Below, in pieces: positions 47,914-56,293 of a stretch of 64,000 nt of DNA. Position numbers and translations under genes: made by a program. The DNA lies in the NCBI GenBank assembly GCA_001898185.1, contig MKTI01000005.1, positions 1 to 64,000 of the forward strand, read 5' to 3'. The notes beneath the pieces were generated by a model. It was not told where the DNA came from, ran no database searches, and saw nothing but the letters and a program-made list of their open reading frames with translations. The stretch comes from Cellulomonas sp. 73-145 (GTDB lineage: Bacteria > Actinomycetota > Actinomycetes > Actinomycetales > Cellulomonadaceae). How positions within the stretch are numbered: position 1 is the stretch's first letter; every line of letters starts with the position of its first letter.

Positions 47914-49511
47914 GCGTGCAGCCCGGATGCCGCACCGGCCGCGGCGAGCCGCTCGTCCCGGAGGGCGGTCAGCACGTCGCGGTCGTTGTAGCGGTGGAAC
48001 ACCCCCGCGATCTCCTGGGTCGGCTCGTGCCCCTTGCCCGTGATGATCACCGTGTCCTCGTCGCCTGCCAGGTCGAGGGCGCGCCGCACGGCGTCGGCAC
48101 GGCTGGTCGTCACCTCGAGCACGTCCACAAGATCGGGTCGCTGCGCGCGGGCACCCTCCAGGATGGCCGCCCGGATCGACCCCGGGTCCTCCGAACGCGG
48201 GTTCTCGTCGGTCACGACGACGACGTCCGCCAGCCGCGCCGCGACCTCCCCCATCATCGGCCGCTTGCCGCGGTCCCGGTCGCCGTCGGATCCGAGCACG
48301 ATCACCAGGCGCCCCGGCGTGATCGGCCGGACGGCCTCCAACGCCAGCACCAGCGCGTCCGGCGTGTGGGCGTAGTCCACGAGCGCCAGCGGGAAGCCGC
48401 CGCCGCGCTCGATCACGCGCTCCATCCGGCCGGGGATCTCGTGCGCGTGCGCGACCGCCTCGATCGCGGTCGGCAACGGCACGCCCGCCGTGTGCGCCAG
48501 CACCACCGCCGTCGCGGCGTTGGAGACGTTCACCAGTCCCGGCAGCGGGCTGGCGGCGTGGTGCCTCGCACCGTCGGGCCCTCGGAGCACGAAGCTCGAG
48601 CCGACGCCGTCGAGCCCGATCTGCGCCTCGACCACCGCCCAGTCGGCCGTCTCGCCCACCGGGTCCCCGACGTGGGTCGCCACCGTCTGCACAGGGATCG
48701 GTGCGGAGGCGGCCAGGCGCCGGCCCCACTCGTCGTCGACCACGACGACGCCCCGTCGGGCCTGGTCGGCCGCGAACAGCCGCGACTTGTCGGCGAAGTA
48801 CGTCTCCATGTCGCCGTGGAAGTCGAGGTGGTCGCGCTGCAGGTTGGTGAAGCCGACCACGTCGAAGACCAGACCGCGGACGCGGCCCAGCGCGAGCGCG
48901 TGCGACGAGACCTCGGTGCTCATCGCCGTCGCGCCGCGCTCCGCCGCCAGCGCGAGGATCGCCTGCAGGACCGGCGCCTCGACCGTCGTGCGGGGGCTCT
49001 CGATCGCCTCGTCCCCGATCCGCAGCTCGACGGTGCCGAGCACGGCCGTGACGGCGTGCACGGCGCGCAGCGCCGCGTCGACGAAGTACGTGGTGGTCGT
49101 CTTGCCGTTGGTCCCGGTGACCCCGACGGTGACCAGTCCCTCGCCAGGGTTTCCGTGGACCCACGCGGCCACCGGCCCGGCGAGGCCGCGCGGATCGGCC
49201 GAGACGAGCACGGGAACCCGCGCCGCCACACCGGCGGCGACGGCTGCCGCCAGCCCCGCGTCGTCGGTCAGCACCGCGACGGCGCCCGCGTCGACGGCCT
49301 GCTCGGCATACCGCGCGCCGTGGACGGTGAACCCGGGGACGGCGACGAAGAGGTCGCCCGGCTGCACGTCGCCGCTGGCCATGCTGACCCCGCTGACGAC
49401 GCTCCCGGCGACCGGAACACCCTCCGCCACCAGGGCGAACGCCTCGACCAGGTCGTCCACCCGACGGGCCGGGGGACTGAGCGGACGCATCCGTCCCTGG
49501 GGGGAGGTCAT
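47910..49511 (-). CDS. murE: UDP-MurNAc-dipeptide ligase, third-residue adding enzyme
   Basis: Adds the diamino acid at position 3 of the peptide. The 533-residue protein has VGVTGTNGKTTTTYFVDAAL (ATP loop), TEVSSHALALGRV, NLQRDHLDFHGDMETYFADK and LVDYAHTPDAL. The specificity motif reads DENPRSEDP; DNPR normally binds meso-diaminopimelate, here with Asp replaced by Glu, while the Arg is kept. Cellulomonas walls are known to use ornithine, so the true substrate is open. ATG 49511 is six bases after TAGATT, pointing to an internal leaderless promoter. Confidence 0.95.
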   Translation of the reverse strand: MTSPQGRMRPLSPPARRVDDLVEAFALVAEGVPVAGSVVSGVSMASGDVQPGDLFVAVPGFTVHGARYAEQAVDAGAVAVLTDDAGLAAAVAAGVAARVPVLVSADPRGLAGPVAAWVHGNPGEGLVTVGVTGTNGKTTTTYFVDAALRAVHAVTAVLGTVELRIGDEAIESPRTTVEAPVLQAILALAAERGATAMSTEVSSHALALGRVRGLVFDVVGFTNLQRDHLDFHGDMETYFADKSRLFAADQARRGVVVVDDEWGRRLAASAPIPVQTVATHVGDPVGETADWAVVEAQIGLDGVGSSFVLRGPDGARHHAASPLPGLVNVSNAATAVVLAHTAGVPLPTAIEAVAHAHEIPGRMERVIERGGGFPLALVDYAHTPDALVLALEAVRPITPGRLVIVLGSDGDRDRGKRPMMGEVAARLADVVVVTDENPRSEDPGSIRAAILEGARAQRPDLVDVLEVTTSRADAVRRALDLAGDEDTVIITGKGHEPTQEIAGVFHRYNDRDVLTALRDERLAAAGAASGLHA

Positions 49512-49517
49512 GGGGAG

Positions 49518-49523
49518 AATCTA
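49518..49523 (-). promoter_or_regulatory. murE -10 element (internal leaderless promoter)
   Basis: TAGATT six bases before ATG 49511, in the 35-base gap after ftsI. Confidence 0.55.
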
Positions 49524-49546
49524 CCCGGCCGCTCTCGTCGGCCCGC

Positions 49547-51475
49547 TCACCAGGTCGTCGGGAACAAGGAGGCCTTGGTCCCCGACGGCGCCACGCCGAG
49601 CTCGGACAGCGCGAACCCCGCGACGTCGCTGAACACCGGAGCGGCGATCGTGCCGCCGTAGATGTCGGTCTTCGGGTTGTGCACGAAGACGCCGACCACC
49701 AGCCTCGGAGCGTCCGCCGGGACCACGCCGATGAAGGACGCGGTGATGCCGTTGGACTGCATGTCCTGGGCGGTTCCCGTCTTGCCGGCGACGCGGTAGC
49801 CCGGGATCGAGGCGGCCGCGCCGGTTCCGTCGTCGACGACGCTCTCGAGCATGGTCAGCACGGTCTGCGCGGTCTGCTCCGAGACCGCCCGCTGCGGCGC
49901 TGCCGTGGTGACGGGCGTGTACGTGCCGTCCGCGGAGGTCCACCCGTCGATCAGGTGGGGCTGCGGCCGCACCCCCTTGTTCGCGATCGTCGCGTAGACG
50001 TTCGTCGCCTGGATGGCGGTCACGGCAACGCCCTGGCCGAAGAGCACCGTGTACTGGGTCCGGCCGTCCCACTGGTTGGCCGGGTGCAGGATGCCCGCCG
50101 ACTCGCCCGGCAGCTCGATGCCCGTCGGGCTGCCCAGCCCGAACCTGCGCATGAAGTCGTAGCGCTGGTCCTTGGACAGCTGCTGGCCGACCATCACGGT
50201 GCCCGAGTTGGAGGACTCGGCCAGGATGCCCGTGGTCGTCCACTGCTCGGTGGGGTGCGGGTGGGAGTCCGTGAAGCTCTGCCCGTTCGGCGCCGTGTAC
50301 TGGTACGGCACCGTGAACTGGGACGTCGGTGTCGCGAGGCCGCTCTCCAGCAGCCCGGACATGGTGATCACCTTGCCGGTGGAACCGGGTTCGAAGACGT
50401 CGGACACCGCTCGGGAGAGCGCGCCGCCGGCCGCTGCCCCGGGCTTGTTGGGGTCGATCGAGCCCGAGTCGGCGAGCGCCAGGAGTGCTCCGGTCGTGGC
50501 GTCCTCGACGACGATCTCGATGGTGTCCGCCCCGGTGGCCGCCTTCTGCGCATCGGCGGCCGCCTGGGCCTTCCACTGCAGGTCGGACAGGATGGTCAGC
50601 CGCGCGGAGTCGCCCGCCTTGGCGGGAGAACCGGTCGAGTAGCCGCCCGGGATCGCCTGCCCCCCTGCGCCACGCTCGTACGTCTCCGAACCGGCGGTGC
50701 CGGTCAGCCGGCTGTTGAGGGTCGCCTCGAGGCCCTGCAGGCCCTTCCCGTCGGCGTTGACGAACCCGACGATGTTCCCCGCCAGCGTCCCCTTGGGGTA
50801 CACCCGGTCGGCGACCTTCTCCACCATGACGCCGTCGATCCGCAGGGCCTGCACGGACCGGGCGACCTCCGGGAGCACACCCTTGGCCACGTACCGGAAC
50901 GTCGAGCTGCCCGCGAGCTCGCCGCCCAGCTCGGCCGGGTTCGCGCCCAGCACCGGGGCGAGGCGCGCCGCGACGCCGGCGGCGCCGTCGGGCGCCCCGG
51001 TCCCACCCGTGCTGCGGTACTTCGCGATCGTGCGCTGGTTGACGGAGATGTCGTAGCGCTCGACGGAGGTGGCGAGCGGCACGCCCGCGGCGTCGGTGAT
51101 CTGACCGCGCTGCCCGAGCACCGTCACGGACGACAGGCGCTTCTCCAGGGCCACCTTGGCGATCGCCGGACCGGCGATGCCCTGGACCCACACCAGCCGC
51201 CCGGCGAACGTCGCGAGGACCAGGACCAGGACGACGACGAGCGCGGTGACGCGGCCACGCGGGCCTGCCTCGCGCACCGGTCGGGGGCCGCGCTGGGTCG
51301 GTACCTGCAGCAGCCGCGTCGCCTCGCCGACCACGCGCCGACCGGCCGGGGTTCGGGCCGCGGTCCTCGCCATGCCCGCCACGGTGCCACGGCGGGGCTG
51401 ACGTCCGGTCGCGCCGCGCGGGACCGGACGACTGGCACCGCGTGACGACGCCGGCGTGCGCGTCGGCGTGCTCAT
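49547..51475 (-). CDS. ftsI: Septal transpeptidase FtsI / PBP3-type penicillin-binding protein
   Basis: Monofunctional class B PBP that cross-links septal wall with FtsW. The 642-residue protein has a basic cytoplasmic N terminus (about 1-75), one membrane helix (VTALVVVLVLVLATFAGRL), a dimerisation domain beginning RGQITDAAGVPLATS, then the transpeptidase: EPGSTGKVITM with the active Ser, SSNSGT (SxN), and AGKTGTAQD (KTG). No PASTA domains. ATG start overlaps the ftsL stop (ATGA). Confidence 0.96.
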   Translation of the reverse strand: MSTPTRTPASSRGASRPVPRGATGRQPRRGTVAGMARTAARTPAGRRVVGEATRLLQVPTQRGPRPVREAGPRGRVTALVVVLVLVLATFAGRLVWVQGIAGPAIAKVALEKRLSSVTVLGQRGQITDAAGVPLATSVERYDISVNQRTIAKYRSTGGTGAPDGAAGVAARLAPVLGANPAELGGELAGSSTFRYVAKGVLPEVARSVQALRIDGVMVEKVADRVYPKGTLAGNIVGFVNADGKGLQGLEATLNSRLTGTAGSETYERGAGGQAIPGGYSTGSPAKAGDSARLTILSDLQWKAQAAADAQKAATGADTIEIVVEDATTGALLALADSGSIDPNKPGAAAGGALSRAVSDVFEPGSTGKVITMSGLLESGLATPTSQFTVPYQYTAPNGQSFTDSHPHPTEQWTTTGILAESSNSGTVMVGQQLSKDQRYDFMRRFGLGSPTGIELPGESAGILHPANQWDGRTQYTVLFGQGVAVTAIQATNVYATIANKGVRPQPHLIDGWTSADGTYTPVTTAAPQRAVSEQTAQTVLTMLESVVDDGTGAAASIPGYRVAGKTGTAQDMQSNGITASFIGVVPADAPRLVVGVFVHNPKTDIYGGTIAAPVFSDVAGFALSELGVAPSGTKASLFPTTW

Positions 51476-51879
51476 CCCGCCGCAGCCGGCGCCGGTGCGC
51501 CCTGGACGGAGCCGTCGGACAGCCGCAGCCAGCCGGTGCCGTTGGCCGGCACCATCCCGATGCCGCGCGCCGCCTGGGCCAGGCTGGCCGGCGCGGACCG
51601 TGCGTCGAGCTGCGCGACGAGGTCGAGCTGGTCCTGCTGCAGGCGACCGAGGCGGCTGGTCAGTGACGAGCGCTCGAACGCACCGCCGGCCATCGACGTG
51701 TTGAGCAGCAGGGCGGACAGCAGCGCCGCACCGAGGATCGCCATGCAGAGGAAGACGAACGGCACGCGGGTTCGCGCCTGCTGCGGCGCCCGGACCACGC
51801 GCAGCCGAGGGCGTGCGGCCGGCGCGGGACGGGGTGCCAGGGAGACGGGCGTGGCCGCCCGCAACGGCTGAGCGCTCAT
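51472..51879 (-). CDS. ftsL: FtsL-like divisome membrane protein
   Basis: A 135-residue bitopic protein: Pro/Arg-rich cytoplasmic N terminus (1-38), one membrane helix (about 39-59, [21 protein letters not shown]), and a short coiled coil (about 68-95, [20 protein letters not shown]). Sequence identity within FtsL is low, so the call rests on topology and position between rsmH and ftsI. Start and stop overlap both neighbours. Confidence 0.8.
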   Translation of the reverse strand: MSAQPLRAATPVSLAPRPAPAARPRLRVVRAPQQARTRVPFVFLCMAILGAALLSALLLNTSMAGGAFERSSLTSRLGRLQQDQLDLVAQLDARSAPASLAQAARGIGMVPANGTGWLRLSDGSVQGAPAPAAAG

Positions 51880-52892
51880 GCGGCGGCTCCTCTCGAGGAC
51901 GTGCGGCCCGGAAGCAGGTGTGTCGGCGTGGCTCGCAGGCGTTCCGCGGCGCGTAGCCGGACGGACTGGGCGCGGGGGTTCGCGGCCACCTCGTCCGGGC
52001 CGGCGAGCTCGGCACCCCGGGTCAGCAGCCGCAGGTACGGCGCGTGGTCGGCCGGCTCCACCGGCAGCCCGGCCGGCGCGCTCGAGGTGGCACCGACGGC
52101 GAGCTCCCGCTTGACCAGCTTGTCCTCGAGCGACTGGTAGGCCTCGACGACGATTCGTCCTCCGACCGCGAGCGCCTCGACGGAGGCGGGCAGGGCGCGG
52201 GCCAGGGCGTCGAGCTCGCCGTTCACCTCGATGCGCAGCGCCTGGAACGTCCGCTTCGCGGGATGGCCACCCTGTGCCCGTGCGGCGGCAGGGATCGAGG
52301 CGCGCACGAGGTCCACCAGCTCGCTGGTGCGGGTCAACGGCCGCCGGCCCCGCTCGCGCACCACTGCGCGGGCGATGCGCGGCGCGAACCGCTCCTCCCC
52401 GTAGGTGCGCAGCACGCGGACCAGCTGCTGCTCGTCGTAGGTGGCCAGCACCTCCGCCGCCGTCGGTCCGGTGCTGGGGTCCATGCGCATGTCCAGCGGA
52501 GCGTCGTGCGCGTAGGAGAAGCCGCGCTCGGTCTCGTCGAGCTGCAGGGACGAGACGCCGAGGTCCATCAGGACGCCCTGCACCAGGTCGATGCCGAGAT
52601 CGTCGAGCACCGCCCGCACGTCGTCGTAGACCGCGTGGACCGCCGTGAAGCGGTCGCCGAAGGGAGCCAGCCGTCGGCTGGCCAGCTCGAGCGCCTGCGG
52701 GTCCCGGTCCAGACCCACGACCCGCGCCTGCGGGAAGGCACGAAGCACGCCCTCGGTGTGACCGCCCATGCCGAGCGTGGAGTCCACCATCACGGCGCCC
52801 GGGTTGCCGAGCGCCGGCGCGAGCAGCTCGAGGCAGCGGGCCAGGAGGACGGGGACGTGCCGGGCTGCGGTGTCGTCGGTCGGCTGCTCCAC
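51876..52892 (-). CDS. rsmH: 16S rRNA (cytosine-1402 N4)-methyltransferase
   Basis: Methylates C1402 in the ribosomal P site. The 338-residue SAM methylase has [29 protein letters not shown] (SAM loop), [34 protein letters not shown], and [23 protein letters not shown] 52892 has AGGAGAGGAG six bases upstream, which decides the start over longer in-frame extensions. Second gene of the cluster, 268 bases after mraZ. Confidence 0.95.
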   Translation of the reverse strand: MEQPTDDTAARHVPVLLARCLELLAPALGNPGAVMVDSTLGMGGHTEGVLRAFPQARVVGLDRDPQALELASRRLAPFGDRFTAVHAVYDDVRAVLDDLGIDLVQGVLMDLGVSSLQLDETERGFSYAHDAPLDMRMDPSTGPTAAEVLATYDEQQLVRVLRTYGEERFAPRIARAVVRERGRRPLTRTSELVDLVRASIPAAARAQGGHPAKRTFQALRIEVNGELDALARALPASVEALAVGGRIVVEAYQSLEDKLVKRELAVGATSSAPAGLPVEPADHAPYLRLLTRGAELAGPDEVAANPRAQSVRLRAAERLRATPTHLLPGRTSSRGAAA

Positions 52893-52999
52893 GGCGCTCT
52901 CCTCTCCTGGTCCTGGTCGGGTTCCGGGCCGGGCGTCCGGCACGAGCTCTCGGGTACTGCCTGTCGGTGTGCTCTCGCTGCTGGTGCTGCGAGTCGTTG

Positions 53000-53029
53000 C
53001 TGGTCGGAGGCCCTCCACCGTCCGACCAG
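53000..53029 (-). other. 9-bp inverted repeat between mraZ and rsmH
   Basis: CTGGTCGGA and TCCGACCAG are exact arms around 12 bases, in the middle of the 268-base mraZ-rsmH gap. It might be an attenuator or partial terminator separating mraZ from the rest. The remainder of the gap shows no gene. Confidence 0.45.
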
Positions 53030-53160
53030 ATCCCCCACCGGCTGTGCTGGCGCCGGGGAAGTGCGTCAGCACGGACGGGAGGAGGTCTCGCCGGGCGGTC
53101 GGGTGGAGCTGCGGGCTTCGTGCGGTGGTGCGGGCTGCGGTGGTGCGGACGAGAAGACGG

Positions 53161-53634
53161 TCAGATGCCTTGCGGGAACACCTCCTCGGCGGTCTCGGCG
53201 TACTGCGCCTCCTGCTCGGCCAGGTACGTCTCCCACGCCTGCAGGTCCCAGAGCTCGACGCGGTTGCCGGCGCCGATCACGGCGACGTCGCGGTCGAGGC
53301 CGGCGTACTTGCGCAGAACCGGCGGGATGGAGATGCGGCCCTGCTTGTCCGGGAGCTCGTCGCTCGCCCCCGACAGCAGCACGCGCAGGTAGTCACGGGC
53401 CTGCTTGCTGGTGACCGGGGCGGCCTGGGCGTGCTCGTGCATCCGGCGGAACTCGTCCAGCGGCAGCAGGAACAGGCAGCGCTCCTGACCCCGGGTCAGC
53501 ACCAGACCCGGCGCCAACCGGGTGCGGAACTTGGCGGGCAGGATCAGCCGCCCCTTGTCGTCCAGCCGGGGTGTGTACGTGCCCAGGAACGGCGCGACGG
53601 AGCCCAGGACCCCACCGAACGGCTCCTCGGACAC
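53161..53634 (-). CDS. mraZ: Transcriptional regulator MraZ
   Basis: AbrB-fold DNA-binding protein that regulates the division and cell-wall cluster. The 157-residue product has two repeats of the MraZ fold: [22 protein letters not shown] and [23 protein letters not shown]. Family members usually start directly at FLGT; here the codon before FLGT is CCG, so GTG 53634, with GGGGAGG four bases upstream, adds about 15 residues. It is first in the cluster and is preceded by what look like its own operators. Confidence 0.94.
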   Translation of the reverse strand: MSEEPFGGVLGSVAPFLGTYTPRLDDKGRLILPAKFRTRLAPGLVLTRGQERCLFLLPLDEFRRMHEHAQAAPVTSKQARDYLRVLLSGASDELPDKQGRISIPPVLRKYAGLDRDVAVIGAGNRVELWDLQAWETYLAEQEAQYAETAEEVFPQGI

Positions 53635-53676
53635 CACGCCTCCCCTCGCCCGAGCACTCCCGACCTCACCACCGCG

Positions 53677-53702
53677 CACCACGCTACTCCACTTCCCTCC
53701 AC
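53677..53702 (-). promoter_or_regulatory. MraZ box: three GTGGNG repeats at 10-base period
   Basis: On the minus strand GTGGAG (53697-53702), GTGGAG (53687-53692) and GTGGTG (53677-53682) are spaced exactly ten bases apart, 43-68 bases before mraZ. MraZ proteins bind such short G-rich direct repeats with one-turn periodicity in E. coli and mollicutes. TAGCGT, a possible -10, lies between the second and third units, consistent with repression. Confidence 0.7.
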
Positions 53703-53764
53703 CGAGCCCGGTAGGCACCGGCTTTTTCACCCCTCCCGGCGGGCGATTTCGCAGGTCAGCCGCC

Positions 53765-53780
53765 GTGGTGGAAAGTGGAG
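53765..53780 (+). promoter_or_regulatory. GTGGNG repeat pair, plus strand
   Basis: GTGGTG-GAAA-GTGGAG, two units at 10-base period in the same gap, oriented towards moxR. Confidence 0.5.
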
Positions 53781-53931
53781 GGCCGGACGCGGCGGAGATC
53801 GCTCCGCCGGGCGACGACGACCGCGCCGACCCGCCCCGCGGCGGTCTCGCCGGCCCTCGCGCTCGGCGCGAGCCGTCTGCGGCGTGGTGACGTCGGCCTG
53901 CGCGCCACGCACGTCGGGCGCACCCCCTCAG

Positions 53932-53947
53932 GTGGAGGGAAGTGGGG
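53932..53947 (+). promoter_or_regulatory. GTGGNG repeat pair upstream of moxR
   Basis: GTGGAG-GGAA-GTGGGG, two units at 10-base period, ending 82 bases before the moxR start and 48 before a TAGGCT hexamer. Confidence 0.5.
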
Positions 53948-54029
53948 CGGGCAAGTGCGCCGGCCGACGCGCTGCGGGATCGGTGGCACCGCACGTAGGC
54001 TCAGCCCACCTGCCCTGCGAGGAGGAGCG

Positions 54030-55034
54030 ATGACGACCGACGTGCCATCCGGGTCGCAGCTGGACGACGTCGTCCACGTGACGGGCCGGATGCGCGCAGG
54101 GATCGAGTCGGTCATCACCGGACGCCCGGACCTGGTCCGGGTCAGCCTGGCGGTCCTCCTGGCAGAGGGCCACCTGCTCCTGGAAGACGTGCCGGGGGTG
54201 GGCAAGACCACGCTGGCCAAGGCGATCGCCCGGTCGATCGACTGCACGGTGGGCCGGATCCAGTTCACCCCGGACCTGCTGCCGAGCGACCTGACCGGCG
54301 TGAACATCTACCGGACCCAGACGCACGAGTTCGAGTTCCGCCCGGGTCCGGTCTTCGCCCACGTCGTGATCGGCGACGAGATCAACCGCGCCTCCCCCAA
54401 GACGCAGTCGGCGCTGCTGGAGTGCATGCAGGAGGCGCAGGCGACCGTCGACGGACGCTCGTACCCGCTGCCCCGGCCCTTCCTCGTCGTCGCGACCCAG
54501 AACCCGGTGGAGATGGAGGGGACGTACCCGCTCCCCGAGGCACAGCGGGACCGCTTCATGGCGCGCCTCGCGGTCGGTTACCCGAGTGTCGAGTCGGAGC
54601 TCGAGATGCTCGACATGCAGGAGCGGTCCGACCCGATCGACGAGCTGCGTCCGGCCACCGACGCCGAGCACGTCGCCGCGATGATCGAGGTGGTCCGGCG
54701 TCTGTACGCCTCCGCCGCGGTGAAGCGTTACGTGGTCGACCTGGTCGGGGCGACGCGGGACGACCCAGGTCTTCGGCTCGGCGCCTCGCCGCGCGCCGCC
54801 ATCCAGCTGCTCCGTGCCGCGAAGGCGGTGGCCGCCATGGCCGGTCGGGACCACGTGCTCCCGGACGACGTGCAGCAGCTCGCGGTACCGGTCCTGGCGC
54901 ACCGCCTGCTCCCGAGCACGGAGTCGCGCCTGTCCGGGCGCACCACCGCGCGGATCGTCGAGGACGTCGTCGAGCGGACGCCGCTGCCCGCACCGGCCGC
55001 GACCTCGGCCCGGGTGCGTCGCGCGGCAGGCTGA
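54030..55034 (+). CDS. MoxR-family AAA+ ATPase
   Basis: A 334-residue chaperone-like ATPase. Walker A is EDVPGVGKTTLAKA (about 53-66), Walker B VIGDEINRASPKTQSALLE, sensor 1 VVATQNPVEMEGTYPLPEAQRDRF, and a C-terminal lid with SPRAAIQLLRAAKA. MoxR proteins work with DUF58 and transglutaminase-type partners in envelope processes. GGAGGAG precedes ATG 54030. First gene of a three-gene operon divergent from the division cluster. Confidence 0.93.
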   Translation: MTTDVPSGSQLDDVVHVTGRMRAGIESVITGRPDLVRVSLAVLLAEGHLLLEDVPGVGKTTLAKAIARSIDCTVGRIQFTPDLLPSDLTGVNIYRTQTHEFEFRPGPVFAHVVIGDEINRASPKTQSALLECMQEAQATVDGRSYPLPRPFLVVATQNPVEMEGTYPLPEAQRDRFMARLAVGYPSVESELEMLDMQERSDPIDELRPATDAEHVAAMIEVVRRLYASAAVKRYVVDLVGATRDDPGLRLGASPRAAIQLLRAAKAVAAMAGRDHVLPDDVQQLAVPVLAHRLLPSTESRLSGRTTARIVEDVVERTPLPAPAATSARVRRAAG

Positions 55035-56293
55035 TGGTCCCGCGGCCGACCGTCCGCGGCTGGGCGCTCGTCGCGGGCGGCCTGCTCGCCATGGTGCTCG
55101 GCGCCCTTCTGGGCACGGTCGACCTGGTGCGCATCGGCATCGTCGCCCTGGTCCTGGTCGCCGGTGCCGAGGTCGGTGTGGCCGTCACCGTCCCGGGGCG
55201 CGGACGGCACCGGATCGAGGTGCGTCGGTCCGTCGAGCCGAACCCGGTGCACGTCGGTGAGGACGCCGACGTGCAGGTGGACGTGCTCGCGCCGGACTCC
55301 GGGGCGCGCGTGCGGCTCGCCGGTCTCCGGTTCGCCGAGCAGGCTGCGACGGAGCTGTCCGGCGGCCGCCCGCTGCGGGCGAGGGTGACCCGTTCTCCCG
55401 GGCGGGTGACCGTGCGCTACCCGGTGCGGGCGACCCGACGCGGCCGATGGCCGATCGGCCCCCTCGTCGTGACCCACGGTGACCCCTTCGGCGTGGTGCG
55501 CTCCCCCGCGACGCTGGGTGGGGCGGCCGACGTGGACGTCTGGCCGGAGGTCGTCGCGCTGCCGCCGCCGAGCGACGTCCTGGTCGACGAGCCGGATCGC
55601 GTGACCCTCGGGGCGCGCACCCCGTCGCCCGACGACGCGGCCCTGCGCGACTACCGGGAGGGCGACGACCTGCGACGCGTGCACTGGCGCAGCAGCGCAC
55701 GGCGCGGGGCCCTCCTGGTGCGCTCGGACGAACGGGCGGGCATGAGGCCGGTCAGCGTTCTGCTCGACCAGCCCGTCCGGTCCAAGACGCTCGAGTGGTC
55801 CATCTCGTTGGCCGCCTCGATGGCCCTGGCGATGCTCGAGGGCGGCCACCCGGTGCGCCTGGTCGGCCTCGAGCCGACCACCGGCGACGACGTGTCGGAG
55901 ATCCCCGAGTTCGTGCACGCCCGCAGCGGTCCGCAGGCGCGTGCCACGCTGCTGAACCGGACGATCGACCTGGTGGGGCCCCGCACCGACGCGGAGGCGG
56001 AGCAACGTCTGCTCGACGGGGTGCGGCTGCTCGAGACGGCCGAGGGTGGTGCGGAGATGGTCCTCGCCGTGCTCGGACCGCTGTCCGCACGCGCTCGAGC
56101 GGCACTGGTGCACGCCAGCAGCTCCTCGCACAGCTGGGCCGTGGTGCGGACGGACGGCCGGAACCCGGCCGAGGCGGCCGGTGCCGAGCACACCGTCCGG
56201 GCACTGCAGCGCGCCGGCTGGCGGGTCAGTCGCGCGACGGCCGGTGAGGACCTGATGGTCTGCTGGCGACGCCTGCTCGGGAGCGCGGCGTGA
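55034..56293 (+). CDS. DUF58 membrane protein
   Basis: A 419-residue protein with two N-terminal hydrophobic segments (about 8-50), a beta-rich extracytoplasmic-type region, and the DUF58 core: REGDDLRRVHWRSSARRGALLVRSDE near 207-232, followed by a degenerate von Willebrand A-like region (PVSVLLDQPVRS). DUF58 proteins are usual partners of MoxR ATPases. ATG shares one base with the moxR stop (TGATG). Confidence 0.9.
   Translation: MVPRPTVRGWALVAGGLLAMVLGALLGTVDLVRIGIVALVLVAGAEVGVAVTVPGRGRHRIEVRRSVEPNPVHVGEDADVQVDVLAPDSGARVRLAGLRFAEQAATELSGGRPLRARVTRSPGRVTVRYPVRATRRGRWPIGPLVVTHGDPFGVVRSPATLGGAADVDVWPEVVALPPPSDVLVDEPDRVTLGARTPSPDDAALRDYREGDDLRRVHWRSSARRGALLVRSDERAGMRPVSVLLDQPVRSKTLEWSISLAASMALAMLEGGHPVRLVGLEPTTGDDVSEIPEFVHARSGPQARATLLNRTIDLVGPRTDAEAEQRLLDGVRLLETAEGGAEMVLAVLGPLSARARAALVHASSSSHSWAVVRTDGRNPAEAAGAEHTVRALQRAGWRVSRATAGEDLMVCWRRLLGSAA

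Larger units (their letters stand above)
53635..54029. promoter_or_regulatory. Divergent mraZ / moxR control region
   Basis: This 395-base gap has no supported gene. It contains GTGGNG direct repeats with a 10-base period in three places: 53677-53702 (three units, minus, facing mraZ), 53765-53780 (two units, plus) and 53932-53947 (two units, plus, facing moxR). TAGCGT overlaps the first cluster and TAGGCT (53996-54001) precedes moxR. Confidence 0.6.

Noticed and set aside
52893..53072. N-terminal extension of rsmH to an ATG at 53072
   Set aside because: The extra 60 residues are Ser/Thr/Gly-rich and unlike RsmH; GTG 52892 has a strong ribosome site just before it.
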